Of a stretch of 64,000 nucleotides of DNA, positions 19,935 through 28,350 are shown in pieces; the first letter of the stretch is position 1, and every line of letters begins with the position of its first letter. This DNA comes from Acuticoccus sp. MNP-M23 (lineage in GTDB: Bacteria > Pseudomonadota > Alphaproteobacteria > Rhizobiales > Amorphaceae), in contig NZ_CP133480.1 of the NCBI RefSeq assembly GCF_031195445.1, positions 1,178,001-1,242,000 on the forward strand, given 5' to 3'. Below the pieces are notes generated by a model. It had not been told where the DNA came from. It made no database searches and saw only the letters and a program-made list of their open reading frames with translations. The translations under genes were made by a program, and so were the position numbers.

Positions 19935-20242
19935 ATCCCGCCCCGGGGTTTGAGCTTTCGCGATAAAAAATCGTTGGCCACCGCCAGCTCGCCGATCTTG
20001 GCGGGAAGGTCACGGACCGTCTAATCGCTCGCCGCAGGTTCTCGCCCCTTGCGGCCGCGTTCGAACACATCCGATGCGCCCTCCAGCAGCTGCTTCTTCC
20101 ATTGATGGATCATCGTCGGGTGGACACCAAAACGGGCGGCCAGCTCCGCCACCGTCTCTTCACCCTTCAAGGCCTCGAGCGCCACCTTCGCCTTGAACGC
20201 CGCATTGTGCTGCTTGCGTGTCGTCTTCGCTGATCTCCTCTC
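19931..20242 (-). pseudogene. IS3-family OrfA with an internal stop
   Basis: The frame reads KTTRKQHNAAFKAKVALEAL, AELAARFGVHPTMIHQWKKQ and LLEGASDVFERG, the helix-turn-helix protein of IS3 elements. A TAG at 20021-20023 interrupts it where homologues have Gln (before TVRDLPAKIGELAVANDFLSRKLK). No ATG is seen at the expected start. It overlaps the OrfB start as usual for the family. Confidence 0.8.
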
Positions 20243-20278
20243 ATCGAAGACCAGCAGGTCCCTTCAATAGCTTACGCC

Positions 20279-20305
20279 ACCGTCCAATTTCCGGGGCGCA
20301 CCTCA
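20279..20305. repeat. Right inverted repeat of the degenerate IS3 element
   Basis: Reads ACCGTCCAA at its inner end and GCACCTCA at its outer end, the complement of the left repeat outer and inner blocks. Confidence 0.85.
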
Positions 20306-20550
20306 GTCACATGGGCTGCCGGGTTCGCGCCCTGGTCGAGAGCGCCGGGGCGAGGCTCGTGTTCCTGCCGCCCTGTAGCCCCGACTTCAACCCGATCGAG
20401 ATGACCTTCGCCAGGATCAAGGCGCTCCTTCGAAAGGCGGCGGAGCGAACCGTTGCCAACCTGTGGGACCGCATCGGCGAAATCCTCGACCTCGTCACGC
20501 CAGACTAGGCCCCAGCCTCCTTCCGAGCAGCCGGCTATGACCCAGACTGA
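20305..20550 (+). pseudogene. C-terminal remnant of an IS630-family transposase
   Basis: The frame shows HMGCRVRALVESAGARLVFLPPCSPDFNPIEMTFARIKALLR, the last part of the IS630 DDE domain including the PPxSPDxNPIE motif with its catalytic acidic residue. A TAG at 20506-20508 breaks it before the terminal FRAAGYDPD. The N-terminal two thirds is missing, cut at the IS3 element's right end. Confidence 0.82.
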
Positions 20551-20823
20551 GCGCGAACTGATCTAGCTGCGACGCCGAATTGTATACCATGCTCTCGAAG
20601 TTGACGTCTGCACCAACCTCTAAAACCCTTGCTTCTGCGAGAAAACGCGGACGTCGGCGTCAAGCGCAAAGCAGACACAATCGCTGGCGCGCGCCTGTCT
20701 TACGCAGGTTTATTTGTAAGGTCTGGTGCACTACCCTGGTGCATCATCGGATTTGCGTACTTGTCCCGTTCACTCCGTCACACTCCGTCGTCGAGGCCTC
20801 CGGCAGAGATTGCTGGTGGCGCG

Positions 20824-22101
20824 TTGCCGGTTGATCGCCGGCCCCGGCGCATCGCTCCGGCGGCGGGGGATCGCGGCAGGAAACGGGACCGGCGGTCGGT
20901 CTTCATCGTCGGGGCGGGTCTCCTCGGGTGCCTTACAGCGTTGGAACTTGCGGCGCGGGGTGCCCGTGTCGTCCTCGCCGACCGTGGTCCGGGGGTTTTC
21001 GCCGGCGCTTCCGCGGCGGGCGAGGGCAAGATCCACCTTGGTTATGTGTTCGCCCGCGACGCGCCCGATCGCACGGCCAGGCTGATGCTGGATGGGGCCT
21101 TCGCCTTCGCCGCCATCGTCGGCCGTCATGTCGGGACCGAGGCGTTCGCGCGGCACCTCTCCGCCCCGTTCGTCTACCGCGTTCTGCCCGGCTCGCTGTC
21201 CAGCCCGCAGGAACTCGCGGCATTCTACGGCAAGGTCGACGCGATGATCGCCGAGCGCCTCGCGGCTCCCGGCGTGTCTTATCTGGGGGGCGCTGCCCGC
21301 TTTGAGCCGGTCCGGCGCCTTGCTGATGATCCAGCCTGTGGCGCAGACGGGCCGGCGCTGGCGGCCTTCGCAACCACGGAGCGCGCCGTCGACCCGGCTT
21401 TCCTGCGGGCCGCGATCGGTGCCGCCGTAGCCGCCGACGAGCGCATCGAAACCGTGTTCGGCTGCACCGTGACCGGTTTTGCGCGGACGGCGGGGGGCGG
21501 CACGATCCCGATGACGGCAAACGGTCCGCTCGGCCGCTTCGACCGGGTGGTCAACGCTGCCTGGGATCAACGCCTGAAGCTGGATGCCACGCTTGGCCAT
21601 GTGACCCGGCGGCCGGTCCTGCACCGGCGCAAGGTCGGCATGGTGGTGCGCGTGCCGGCCGATCGGCCCGCCGTGGAAAGCGCCACACTGGTGCTCGGTG
21701 CGTTTGGTGACGTCGTCAATTATGGCGGCGGCCGGCTTTACCTGTCCTGGTATCCCTCCGGCTGTATCGCCCGGACCGATGCGATTGCCCCACCGGATGA
21801 CTGGCGCCAACCGCTGGGCGCGCGTGAAGAGGAGTGCCTGTTCGAAGATGCTGCGACGCGCCTCGGTGCGATCGTGCCGGGGCTCACTGCCGTGCTGGCT
21901 GGTGCCGAAGCACCCACCCTGACACCGGGCGTCATCACCTCGTGGGGCGCGGGCGATGTTGACCAGCGCGAAACCGAACTGCACCACCGCTTCGAAATCG
22001 GCCCGCAGATGCTGGAGCCCGGCTATTTCAGCGTCGATACCGGCAAGCTGACGATGGCGCCCCTGTTTGCCTCGCGGACTGCCGCAATGGTGATGGCGTG
22101 A
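20824..22101 (+). CDS. FAD-dependent oxidoreductase (DAO family)
   Basis: The product has an N-terminal Rossmann dinucleotide-binding motif VFIVGAGLLGCLTALELAARGARVVLADRG and the overall layout of D-amino-acid-oxidase/glycine-oxidase-type flavoproteins (GEGKIHLGYVFARD, INxxG-like VVNAAWDQ, late GVITSWGAGD). The substrate is unknown. The start is uncertain: I use TTG 20824, about 25 codons before the FAD motif, because the longer frame from TTG 20629 adds 65 residues with no family resemblance. It is followed 42 bases later by a glycosyltransferase, suggesting a surface-sugar modification pair. Confidence 0.75.
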   Translation: MPVDRRPRRIAPAAGDRGRKRDRRSVFIVGAGLLGCLTALELAARGARVVLADRGPGVFAGASAAGEGKIHLGYVFARDAPDRTARLMLDGAFAFAAIVGRHVGTEAFARHLSAPFVYRVLPGSLSSPQELAAFYGKVDAMIAERLAAPGVSYLGGAARFEPVRRLADDPACGADGPALAAFATTERAVDPAFLRAAIGAAVAADERIETVFGCTVTGFARTAGGGTIPMTANGPLGRFDRVVNAAWDQRLKLDATLGHVTRRPVLHRRKVGMVVRVPADRPAVESATLVLGAFGDVVNYGGGRLYLSWYPSGCIARTDAIAPPDDWRQPLGAREEECLFEDAATRLGAIVPGLTAVLAGAEAPTLTPGVITSWGAGDVDQRETELHHRFEIGPQMLEPGYFSVDTGKLTMAPLFASRTAAMVMA

Positions 22102-22143
22102 GGCCCGCCGCCAGTGCACCGCAAGGCTGAGCAACGAGCCGGA

Positions 22144-23118
22144 GTGAACCCAACGCCTGCCATCTCGATCTGTATTCCGGCGTTTCGGGCCGAAGCCTTT
22201 TTGGAAGAGACCCTGCGTGCGGCCGTTGCACAAGAGGGTGATTTCGAGCGCGAATTCGTCGTCTCTGTCGACGGGCCGAGCGAAGGGGCGCCGCCGGACC
22301 GGACGGAAGAAATTGCGCGCGATTGTCTTGCGGGGGAGCGCCTGCGCCTCGTGGTCCAGCCGCACCGTTTCGGCTGGGTCCGCAACACCAACGCGGCGCT
22401 GCGTCTCGCAACGGAGCCGCGGGCGATGATCCTGCCGCATGACGACATTCTGCTGCCAGGCTATCTTCACACCTTGATGACGGCGCTGGACAACAATTCC
22501 GCCGCCGTTCTCGCCTTCTGCGACATGTCTTTTCTCAACGCCGACCGGATCGTGAGCGAACCCGGCGAAACTGGCAACCGGCGCGCGCGGCTGGAGGGCA
22601 TCCTGCGCCACCACTTCCCCGCAATCGCGTGGCGCGGCGTGTTCCGCCGTAAGGCAGCACCGCGCCATCTGGTGCCGACATGGGCGCTCGCCGACTTCGG
22701 CGCGGACACACTCTGGGTCGCCCGGATGGCAGCGCAAGGCGCGATCGTTCGTGTCCCCCGCGCGCTTTACAAAAAACGGATCTGGGCCGGCTCCGCTCAT
22801 GCGCAGTGGCGCAGCGCAAGCGAAACAGAACTTGACGAGATGTGGATCGTACACTGCCTGGAGACCGTGGCGGCAATCGCCTCCATCTCCCCCGCGGCGC
22901 CCCTCGCCCCATCATTCCGAGCCGCGCTGCAATCGCGCCTCGCGCGTGAAAATGTGCGGTTCGTGCGTCCGCTCACCCGGCCTGCGATTTTGGGTCCGAA
23001 CGGGGGCCTCCTGGCGATGCTGTCAGTGTACGCCCGGGTGCGCCGGCGCGACCCGCATTATTCGTGGTCGGCCCGGACGGGTGCAATCATTTCCGCCTCG
23101 AGGCGTAGAGCACGTTAA
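22144..23118 (+). CDS. Family 2 glycosyltransferase
   Basis: A GT-A fold nucleotide-sugar transferase with AISICIPAFRAEAFLEETLRA at the N-terminus, VVSVDGPSEG (first Asp), and the DXD-like ILPHDDILLPGYL near residue 100. The C-terminal 130 residues are less conserved. GTG 22144 (GGAGTGAAC context) gives the family's usual short N-terminus; a longer frame begins at 22114. It is coupled to the FAD oxidoreductase upstream. Donor and acceptor are unknown; decoration of a polysaccharide or lipid is plausible. Confidence 0.82.
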   Translation: MNPTPAISICIPAFRAEAFLEETLRAAVAQEGDFEREFVVSVDGPSEGAPPDRTEEIARDCLAGERLRLVVQPHRFGWVRNTNAALRLATEPRAMILPHDDILLPGYLHTLMTALDNNSAAVLAFCDMSFLNADRIVSEPGETGNRRARLEGILRHHFPAIAWRGVFRRKAAPRHLVPTWALADFGADTLWVARMAAQGAIVRVPRALYKKRIWAGSAHAQWRSASETELDEMWIVHCLETVAAIASISPAAPLAPSFRAALQSRLARENVRFVRPLTRPAILGPNGGLLAMLSVYARVRRRDPHYSWSARTGAIISASRRRAR

Positions 23119-23274
23119 TTTGCCGCTAAGCTGCTTCGATAACTCCGCTCGGTGCTCCGGGAGGGGACATGGGGCTCGGTGGCCAGCAGCCAGCGGTGGG
23201 GCGGGAGAAGCCGCGGCGCTCACATGGCGGGGTCCGCTTCAGACCGACGACATGTCAGGGCGCCACGGCAAAGG

Positions 23275-24171
23275 TCAGAAGAAATTGTCGACCGAAAGAA
23301 GGTTGGCGTTGAAGTTTTCCAGCGTGACCGTGTCGCCGCCGCCGAAGTCGAGCACGGTGTCGGTGCCGATCTGTTCGGCGAGATCCACGAGCTCCTGCGC
23401 ACCGAGGCCGGCGCCGCGCACCTTGAGTGTGTCGTCCAGCGCGTTGAAGTCGGTGATCGTGTCGGCACCGCCGCCGACCTTGAAGATGATCTGGTCCTCG
23501 CCGTCCCCCGAGGTGATCACGTCAGTGCCGCCGCCGCCCTTGATCACATCGCCGTAGCCACTGCCGGTGATCTGATCGTTGCCGCCGCCGCCGTTCAACC
23601 GGCTCGCCAGCGAGTCGCCGCCGTTGAAGTTGCCCGCCGTGATCACGTCGTCACCCGCGCCGCCATAGATCGTATCCTCGAACGAACCGCCATAAATGGT
23701 GTCGTCGCCCCGGCCCCCGCGGATGAGATCGCGCCCGAAGCTCGGCGTTTCATAAAGCTCCTCGCCGTAGATGACGTCGTCCCCGCCCCCGCCAAGAAGC
23801 GTGTCGTCGCCGTAGTTGCCGTAGATGGTGTCGTTGCCGCCGCCGCCCCGCACGAGGTCGTCACCTTCACCGCCGACCAGACTGTCGTGGCCGCGACCGC
23901 CGTCAATGCGGTCGTCGCCTTCACCGCCCGCCACGCTGTCGTTGCCGCCGCCCCCGACGAGCCGGTCGTCACCTTCGCCGCCCGCCAGGCTGTCTTGGCC
24001 GCCGCCGCCGAAAATCCGGTCGTCGTCAGCGGCGCCGAAGACGGTGTCGTCGCCGCCGAAGGCAAAGATCTTGTCTGGTTGGGAGGTTCCGATCAGCTCT
24101 TCTGCCGCACCCGTACCGAAGATCGTTTCCAGCATCGTCATCGTTGCATCATTGCCGCCATGATCACTCAT
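23275..24171 (-). CDS. RTX (hemolysin-type) calcium-binding repeat protein
   Basis: Residues about 35-205 of this 298-residue protein are tandem nonapeptides of the type GGxGxDxhx (for example [27 protein letters not shown]), which fold as a calcium-binding beta-roll after secretion. The C-terminal 75 residues ([17 protein letters not shown]...[16 protein letters not shown]) resemble the uncleaved type I secretion signal region common in such proteins. No enzymatic domain is present, so it is a pure repeat protein, perhaps surface- or matrix-associated. The repeats are visible as a direct DNA periodicity of 27 bases. Its T1SS is not identified here. Confidence 0.9.
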   Translation of the reverse strand: MSDHGGNDATMTMLETIFGTGAAEELIGTSQPDKIFAFGGDDTVFGAADDDRIFGGGGQDSLAGGEGDDRLVGGGGNDSVAGGEGDDRIDGGRGHDSLVGGEGDDLVRGGGGNDTIYGNYGDDTLLGGGGDDVIYGEELYETPSFGRDLIRGGRGDDTIYGGSFEDTIYGGAGDDVITAGNFNGGDSLASRLNGGGGNDQITGSGYGDVIKGGGGTDVITSGDGEDQIIFKVGGGADTITDFNALDDTLKVRGAGLGAQELVDLAEQIGTDTVLDFGGGDTVTLENFNANLLSVDNFF

Positions 24172-24322
24172 CGAATCTACCCTTCTTTACAAAGTGAATT
24201 CCGAGACAAATCTCGTAGAAGAACAGATAATTTCGCTGGGTGGCGAATGGTATTGATGGCGCATGTTGGTTTGTCAGCGTTTGTAACAGAGGGAATTTCC
24301 CGGCCTTGCATGAACGCCGGAT

Positions 24323-25048
24323 TCAGCCGCGGGGCCGGTGACACTCCACAACCTTGCCATCGCTGAAGACGTAAGTCCGGTCGAAGAGGTCCAGCGAACG
24401 CTGGTCGTGCGTCACGACTACGACCGCTGCGCGGCGATGGTCGGCAATTGTGCGCAGGAGCTCCATTACCTGACGGCCACGAACCGAATCCAGCGCGGCG
24501 GTGGGCTCGTCGGCTAGGATCAGCGCAGGGTCGGTGGCAAGCGCACGGGCAATCGCGACACGGCTCTGCTCGCCGCCCGACAGCTTGGTCGGCCGCGCGC
24601 CGAGGCGATGGCCGAGGCCAAGCTGCGTCAGCATCGTCTCGGCGTGGGGGAGAGCGGAGGCGAGCGGCACGTCGTCGATGGTGAGCGCCAGGGCGACGTT
24701 TTCGCCGGCTGTCAGGAACGGGATGAGGTTGGCCTTCTGGAACACGAAGCCGATCGCGGTGCGGCGGAGGTCGCGCAGCGCGTCGAGATCGGCTTGCGGC
24801 GTGGAGACCCTGGTGCCCGAGAGCCAGATCTCGCCCTCGCTCGGCGGCTCCAGAAGGCCGGCGATGAGAAGCATCGTGCTCTTGCCGGAGCCCGATTCGC
24901 CCACCACGCCGACGAGCTCCCCGGCGTGCGCCTCAAGCGAGACGCCAGCGAGGGCTGCGACCCGCGTGTCGCCGCTGCCGAAGACCTTGGCGACGCCGCG
25001 CACCGAAAGAACCGGCGCCTCCCGGTCCTGCGCGGCCGCCGATGCCAT
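24323..25048 (-). CDS. ABC transporter ATPase (LolD/MacB type)
   Basis: This ATPase powers the FtsX-type permease encoded next to it. Visible motifs are Walker A GESGSGKSTML near residue 45, Q-loop FVFQKANLIPF, signature LSGGEQSRVAIARAL and Walker B LILADEPTAALD. Length (241) fits LolD/MacB/DevA-type ATPases. Start ATG 25048 lies 17 bases after the permease stop. With the permease and the HlyD-family protein it forms a DevBCA-like tripartite export system of unknown substrate. Confidence 0.93.
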   Translation of the reverse strand: MASAAAQDREAPVLSVRGVAKVFGSGDTRVAALAGVSLEAHAGELVGVVGESGSGKSTMLLIAGLLEPPSEGEIWLSGTRVSTPQADLDALRDLRRTAIGFVFQKANLIPFLTAGENVALALTIDDVPLASALPHAETMLTQLGLGHRLGARPTKLSGGEQSRVAIARALATDPALILADEPTAALDSVRGRQVMELLRTIADHRRAAVVVVTHDQRSLDLFDRTYVFSDGKVVECHRPRG

Positions 25049-25065
25049 GCCGTCCAAGGCCGCCC

Positions 25066-26208
25066 TCACGCCAGGACATCCTGCGCGCGCACGCGCGTTG
25101 CCCGGCGAATGCCCACAAGCCCGGCCGTGATCGCGAGGACCGCGACCGCCGCGAAGAGGACGGCCGCATCCATCGGCTCGATCAGCACACGGCGCGGGAA
25201 GTGGGGAAACACCGCCGCCGCGAGCGCCAGGCCGGCAGCGAAACCCATCACGCCGATCAGCGCGGCCTGCTGCAGGATCATCGCCGCGATGACGCGCCGT
25301 CTTGCCCCCATCAGCTTCAGCATGGCGATGGTGTGAAGCTTCTCCATCGTCATCGTGTAGACGATGAGCGAGACGACAATTGTCGTGACCGCCAGAAGCA
25401 CCAGGGTGAAGGCGAGGATCTGGACCCTGAGCCGCCAGAGGCGCTGATCGAGGAGCAGACGGCGCTGGTCGTCGCGCGTCAGCACCGAAACGTCGCCCCA
25501 CGCCTCCATGGCCGCAATCACCGCGGCGGCGTCTGCGCCAGGTTCCAGCGTGGCGAGGATTGCGGCCACCTCAGGGTCGCCACCTTTCGAAGCCGCGCTG
25601 CCTGCATGGTGCCCGCTTGCGCGGATCTCTGCCGCCGTCCGGTGCCCCGCGATCGCCAGCACATCGTTGATGGCAAGAAACATCATCCCGTCGCCGGCAA
25701 GGTCCACCATCCCCTCGGCAAGGCCCACAATCGCGTAATCCTCCCCGGCGATGGTGACCCGGTCGCCGAGTGACAGGCCGACGGAGCGGTCGGCGACCGC
25801 CTCGAAGCGGCCCCGGCGGATCATCCGGCCGCGGGAGAGCGCAATCCAGTCCCCGTCGTCGGCCGAAACGTCAACGCCGACAATTGCGGCGCGCAGCGGG
25901 TGACCCTCATGCGCGAACTGCTGGCTGAGCTGCACGAAACGGCGCGCGTTCGAAACGCCCGCGAGACCGGCAACCCGCCTTTCGAGGCTGGCGGGGATCA
26001 CCGAGCGCTCCGAGAACGGACCGGCCTTGTCCTTCTGCACGATCCAGAGGTCCGCCCCGACTCGCTCTACGATGAGAAGCGCGTCGGCGACGATGCCGCG
26101 ATAAAGGCCGACCATGCCGCTTGCCGCGGTGATCAGGAAGGCGACGCACGCCACCGTCAGCGCGAACCGGGCCGGGGCATGAAGAATGTCCTTGAGGGCA
26201 AGGTTCAC
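25066..26208 (-). CDS. FtsX-family ABC transporter permease (DevC-like)
   Basis: The 380-residue product has the FtsX/MacB layout: an N-terminal membrane helix (FALTVACVAFLITAASGMVGLY), a large periplasmic domain (about residues 40-260), and three C-terminal helices beginning near ILAFTLVLLAVTTIVVSLIVY. The signature YTMTMEKLHTIAMLKLMGA is typical of DevC. Such permeases work mechanically with a periplasmic adaptor instead of moving substrate through the membrane. It overlaps the adaptor gene by four bases. Confidence 0.92.
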   Translation of the reverse strand: MNLALKDILHAPARFALTVACVAFLITAASGMVGLYRGIVADALLIVERVGADLWIVQKDKAGPFSERSVIPASLERRVAGLAGVSNARRFVQLSQQFAHEGHPLRAAIVGVDVSADDGDWIALSRGRMIRRGRFEAVADRSVGLSLGDRVTIAGEDYAIVGLAEGMVDLAGDGMMFLAINDVLAIAGHRTAAEIRASGHHAGSAASKGGDPEVAAILATLEPGADAAAVIAAMEAWGDVSVLTRDDQRRLLLDQRLWRLRVQILAFTLVLLAVTTIVVSLIVYTMTMEKLHTIAMLKLMGARRRVIAAMILQQAALIGVMGFAAGLALAAAVFPHFPRRVLIEPMDAAVLFAAVAVLAITAGLVGIRRATRVRAQDVLA

Positions 26209-27482
26209 CCGTCCCTCCCGGCAACCGGGCCGTCGGCAGGCACCACGCGCATGCGCTCGAAGGCGCGGTCGGTGAGGGCGACCACTTCGCCGGGCGCAAT
26301 CCCTTCGCGGATCTCGACCGCGCCGGCGGTCACGTCACCGAGCGTCACCGGCCGCCAGCTGAGCCGCCCCTGGTTGGCGATCCAGACGCCTTGCACCCCG
26401 TCCCGCGGCGCGAGTGCGCCGGAGGGGGCGGCAAGCACGCCGCTTCGCGTTCCGGTCGACACCGTGGCGCGGGCGCGCTCACCCATTGCCCATCGCGCCG
26501 GCACCCGTTCGGGCGCAAGGTCGACGGCGAACTCGCGCGTCCCCTCCTCCACCGTCCGGCCGATGCGCACGACGCGCGCTGCGATGGGCGCGCCGGAACC
26601 GGCGGGGGCGATCCGGGCCGTCTGCCCCACGTCGACATGCTGCACGGCGCTCTCATCCAGCATCGCGGTGAACACGAGCGTTTTCGGATCGACGATGGTG
26701 GCGATCGGGGCCCCCTGGCTGAGCGTGTCGCCGACATTCGCCGGCTGCTCCACCAGGACGCCGCCGATCGGGGCGCGGATCACGGTGTCGGACAGTTGGG
26801 CGCGCCGGACTCTTGTGCGCGCGGCGGCGGCATCGGCATCGGAGCGCGCACGGGCGAGCGCGGCTTCGGCGCGGGTCTGGTCCGCCGCGGCCTCGTCGAG
26901 GGCCGCGCGCGCCACCTCGTGGCCGGCCGTGGAAACGACACCGCGCGTGACGAGCGTGCGCTTGCGGGCCTCCTCGCCGGTGACACGCGACAAGGTGGCG
27001 TCGGCACGCGCCTTCTCCGCCTCGGCCATCGTCACGCCGAGCTGGGCGGCCTGCTCGGTGGCCTCGGCTGCTTCAAGCTCGGCGGCGAGGTCTTCTGCTT
27101 CAAGCCGTGCGATCACGTCGCCCTTTGCCACGACGTCACCCTCCGCAGCGCCCAGCGCCGCGATGCGGCCTGTCCGCTCCATGGCGATGTTGGCACGGCG
27201 CTCTGCCTCCAAGGTCGCCGGGGCGAGAACTTCCGCGCTGAAGGTCTGTGGCAGGACAGGCACCTGCTCCACGGAATGGGGCAACGCAAATCGCATCGCG
27301 AGGCCCCCCGCGGTGAGCGCGATAGCGACGATCGCCGCGAGCGCCGCGCTCCGCCGCCGCGGCCGTGCGGGCGGCCGCGGCGGGATCAGCCCCAGCGCGT
27401 TGGGCGCGTGCGCCGCCATGCGGGACGATGCGTCCGCGACGGGCGCGGCCCTGCACCCGGGCTCGCGGACGGTGATGCTCAT
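26205..27482 (-). CDS. HlyD/RND-type periplasmic adaptor protein
   Basis: This membrane fusion protein has one N-terminal anchor (AALAAIVAIALTAGGLAMRF near residue 50), a lipoyl-like half motif (IAALGAAEGDVVAKGDVIARL), and a long alpha-hairpin coiled coil rich in Ala/Glu/Arg (residues about 130-230). Beta-barrel and membrane-proximal domains follow. It connects the FtsX permease to an outer-membrane channel not encoded here. ATG 27482 overlaps the stop of the upstream cysteine-rich gene, supporting this start over the longer frame. Confidence 0.92.
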   Translation of the reverse strand: MSITVREPGCRAAPVADASSRMAAHAPNALGLIPPRPPARPRRRSAALAAIVAIALTAGGLAMRFALPHSVEQVPVLPQTFSAEVLAPATLEAERRANIAMERTGRIAALGAAEGDVVAKGDVIARLEAEDLAAELEAAEATEQAAQLGVTMAEAEKARADATLSRVTGEEARKRTLVTRGVVSTAGHEVARAALDEAAADQTRAEAALARARSDADAAAARTRVRRAQLSDTVIRAPIGGVLVEQPANVGDTLSQGAPIATIVDPKTLVFTAMLDESAVQHVDVGQTARIAPAGSGAPIAARVVRIGRTVEEGTREFAVDLAPERVPARWAMGERARATVSTGTRSGVLAAPSGALAPRDGVQGVWIANQGRLSWRPVTLGDVTAGAVEIREGIAPGEVVALTDRAFERMRVVPADGPVAGRDG

Positions 27483-27739
27483 TTCTCCATCACCTCCTTC
27501 ACCTTGGCCCGGCAGGGCCCGGAAATCTCGGCCTTGTGGGGCAGCATGCATCGGGCAATCCGGCCTTCGCCGGGCTTCACCTTGGCGCAGAAGCGCGCGA
27601 TGTCGGCCGAGCAGGCGTTCTTCAGCTGCATCGCTTCGAAGCGGGTGATGTCCGGCAGTGCCGTTTCTGCGGACGCCGGGTGAGTGGCGAGCATCGCCAG
27701 CAGAAACGCGGCCGCCGGCGGGTGGAATGACAAGGCCAT
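27479..27739 (-). CDS. Small exported cysteine-rich protein (Golgi-repeat-like)
   Basis: The 86-residue product has a signal peptide (cleavage near PASAE) and a mature part with four cysteines, KNACSADIARFCAKVKPGEGRIARCMLPHKAEISGPCRAKVKEV, which resembles the cysteine-rich Golgi apparatus protein 1 (CGR1) repeat found in many proteobacterial periplasmic proteins. A GGGAG ribosome-binding site precedes ATG 27739. It is the first gene of the HlyD/FtsX/ABC operon and overlaps hlyD by four bases. It may be an accessory or a client of that exporter. Confidence 0.75.
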   Translation of the reverse strand: MALSFHPPAAAFLLAMLATHPASAETALPDITRFEAMQLKNACSADIARFCAKVKPGEGRIARCMLPHKAEISGPCRAKVKEVMEK

Positions 27740-27853
27740 GAGCCCTCCCTTTCGTCGCGACACGCCCCGTGGGGGGCTGTCAGACAGGCATTTTCCCAGC
27801 CGCGCGGGCGTCGCCGCGCGGCCATGTGGTTTAAAGGATGTGAGGGGCCCGGA

Positions 27854-28159
27854 TCAGCGCGTGATCGAGCCGGAGCTGCTGACGCTGCGACCGCGCGTGC
27901 CCTTCGTGGAGCGTGACGTGTTACAGACGCCATTGGCGCAGTTGACCGAGCCACCGTGCACGACAGCATTGCCGGCAGGGCCGGTGCGCGTCGCACTGCG
28001 CGAGCAGGTGCCGCCTGCGCAGCCGGCACTGGAATTGAAGGTGGACTGGTTGCCGTACGTCCCGGTGGTGACGCGCTTGCGCTCGAAGGCATCGGCGTCG
28101 GTCGCAGCGCCAGCCATCACCATGACTGCGAGTGCCGTTCCGGTGAGAAGCTTGATCAT
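27854..28159 (-). CDS. Small secreted Ser/Thr/Gly-rich protein
   Basis: The 101-residue product has a signal peptide (MIKLLTGTALAVMVMAGAATDADA) and a low-complexity mature part. The mature part contains two CxGGTC/CANGVC cysteine pairs and many Ser, Thr, Gly and Arg residues (CAGGTCSRSATRTG, CANGVCNTSRSTKG). I do not recognise a family. It lies between the exporter operon and the divergent two-component system, and may be regulated by the latter. Confidence 0.6.
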   Translation of the reverse strand: MIKLLTGTALAVMVMAGAATDADAFERKRVTTGTYGNQSTFNSSAGCAGGTCSRSATRTGPAGNAVVHGGSVNCANGVCNTSRSTKGTRGRSVSSSGSITR

Positions 28160-28350
28160 TTTACGCAACTCCTGAATTTTAGTCTCGGACGAACCATCTC
28201 GCCGCTGACAGGATAAAGAATAGTGAGTTATTGTTGCACTAAAATCCCCATGAGGCATCGTTTTGTCGTAATATGTAGTGCTGTGTAACAGTTTGTATCG
28301 TTCGCCACCGAATAATTCCCATCAGATAAACCACATGATATCTAAGGCTA

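Larger units (their letters stand above)
19028..20305 (-). mobile_element. IS3-family insertion sequence, degenerate
   Basis: About 1278 bases bounded by imperfect 27-base inverted repeats (19028-19054 and 20279-20305) that begin TGAGGTGC and share TTGGACGGT internally, with the TG...CA ends typical of IS3 elements. GTC occurs on both outer sides (19025-19027 and 20306-20308), consistent with a 3-base target duplication. Inside are orfA and orfB on the minus strand, both interrupted. The element splits an integrase remnant from an IS630 remnant. Confidence 0.85.

Noticed and set aside
20770-22854. A 694-codon minus-strand frame opposite the FAD oxidoreductase and glycosyltransferase genes
   Set aside because: Both plus-strand genes carry clear family motifs, and the antisense product has none.
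23560-24080. Regularly spaced short repeats resembling a CRISPR array
   Set aside because: The period is 27 bases without distinct spacers and encodes RTX nonapeptides in frame.
23275-27482. Interpretation of the RTX gene plus HlyD/ABC genes as a type I secretion locus
   Set aside because: The ATPase is a lone LolD/MacB-type domain and the permease is FtsX-like; a T1SS ATPase would have its own membrane domain.
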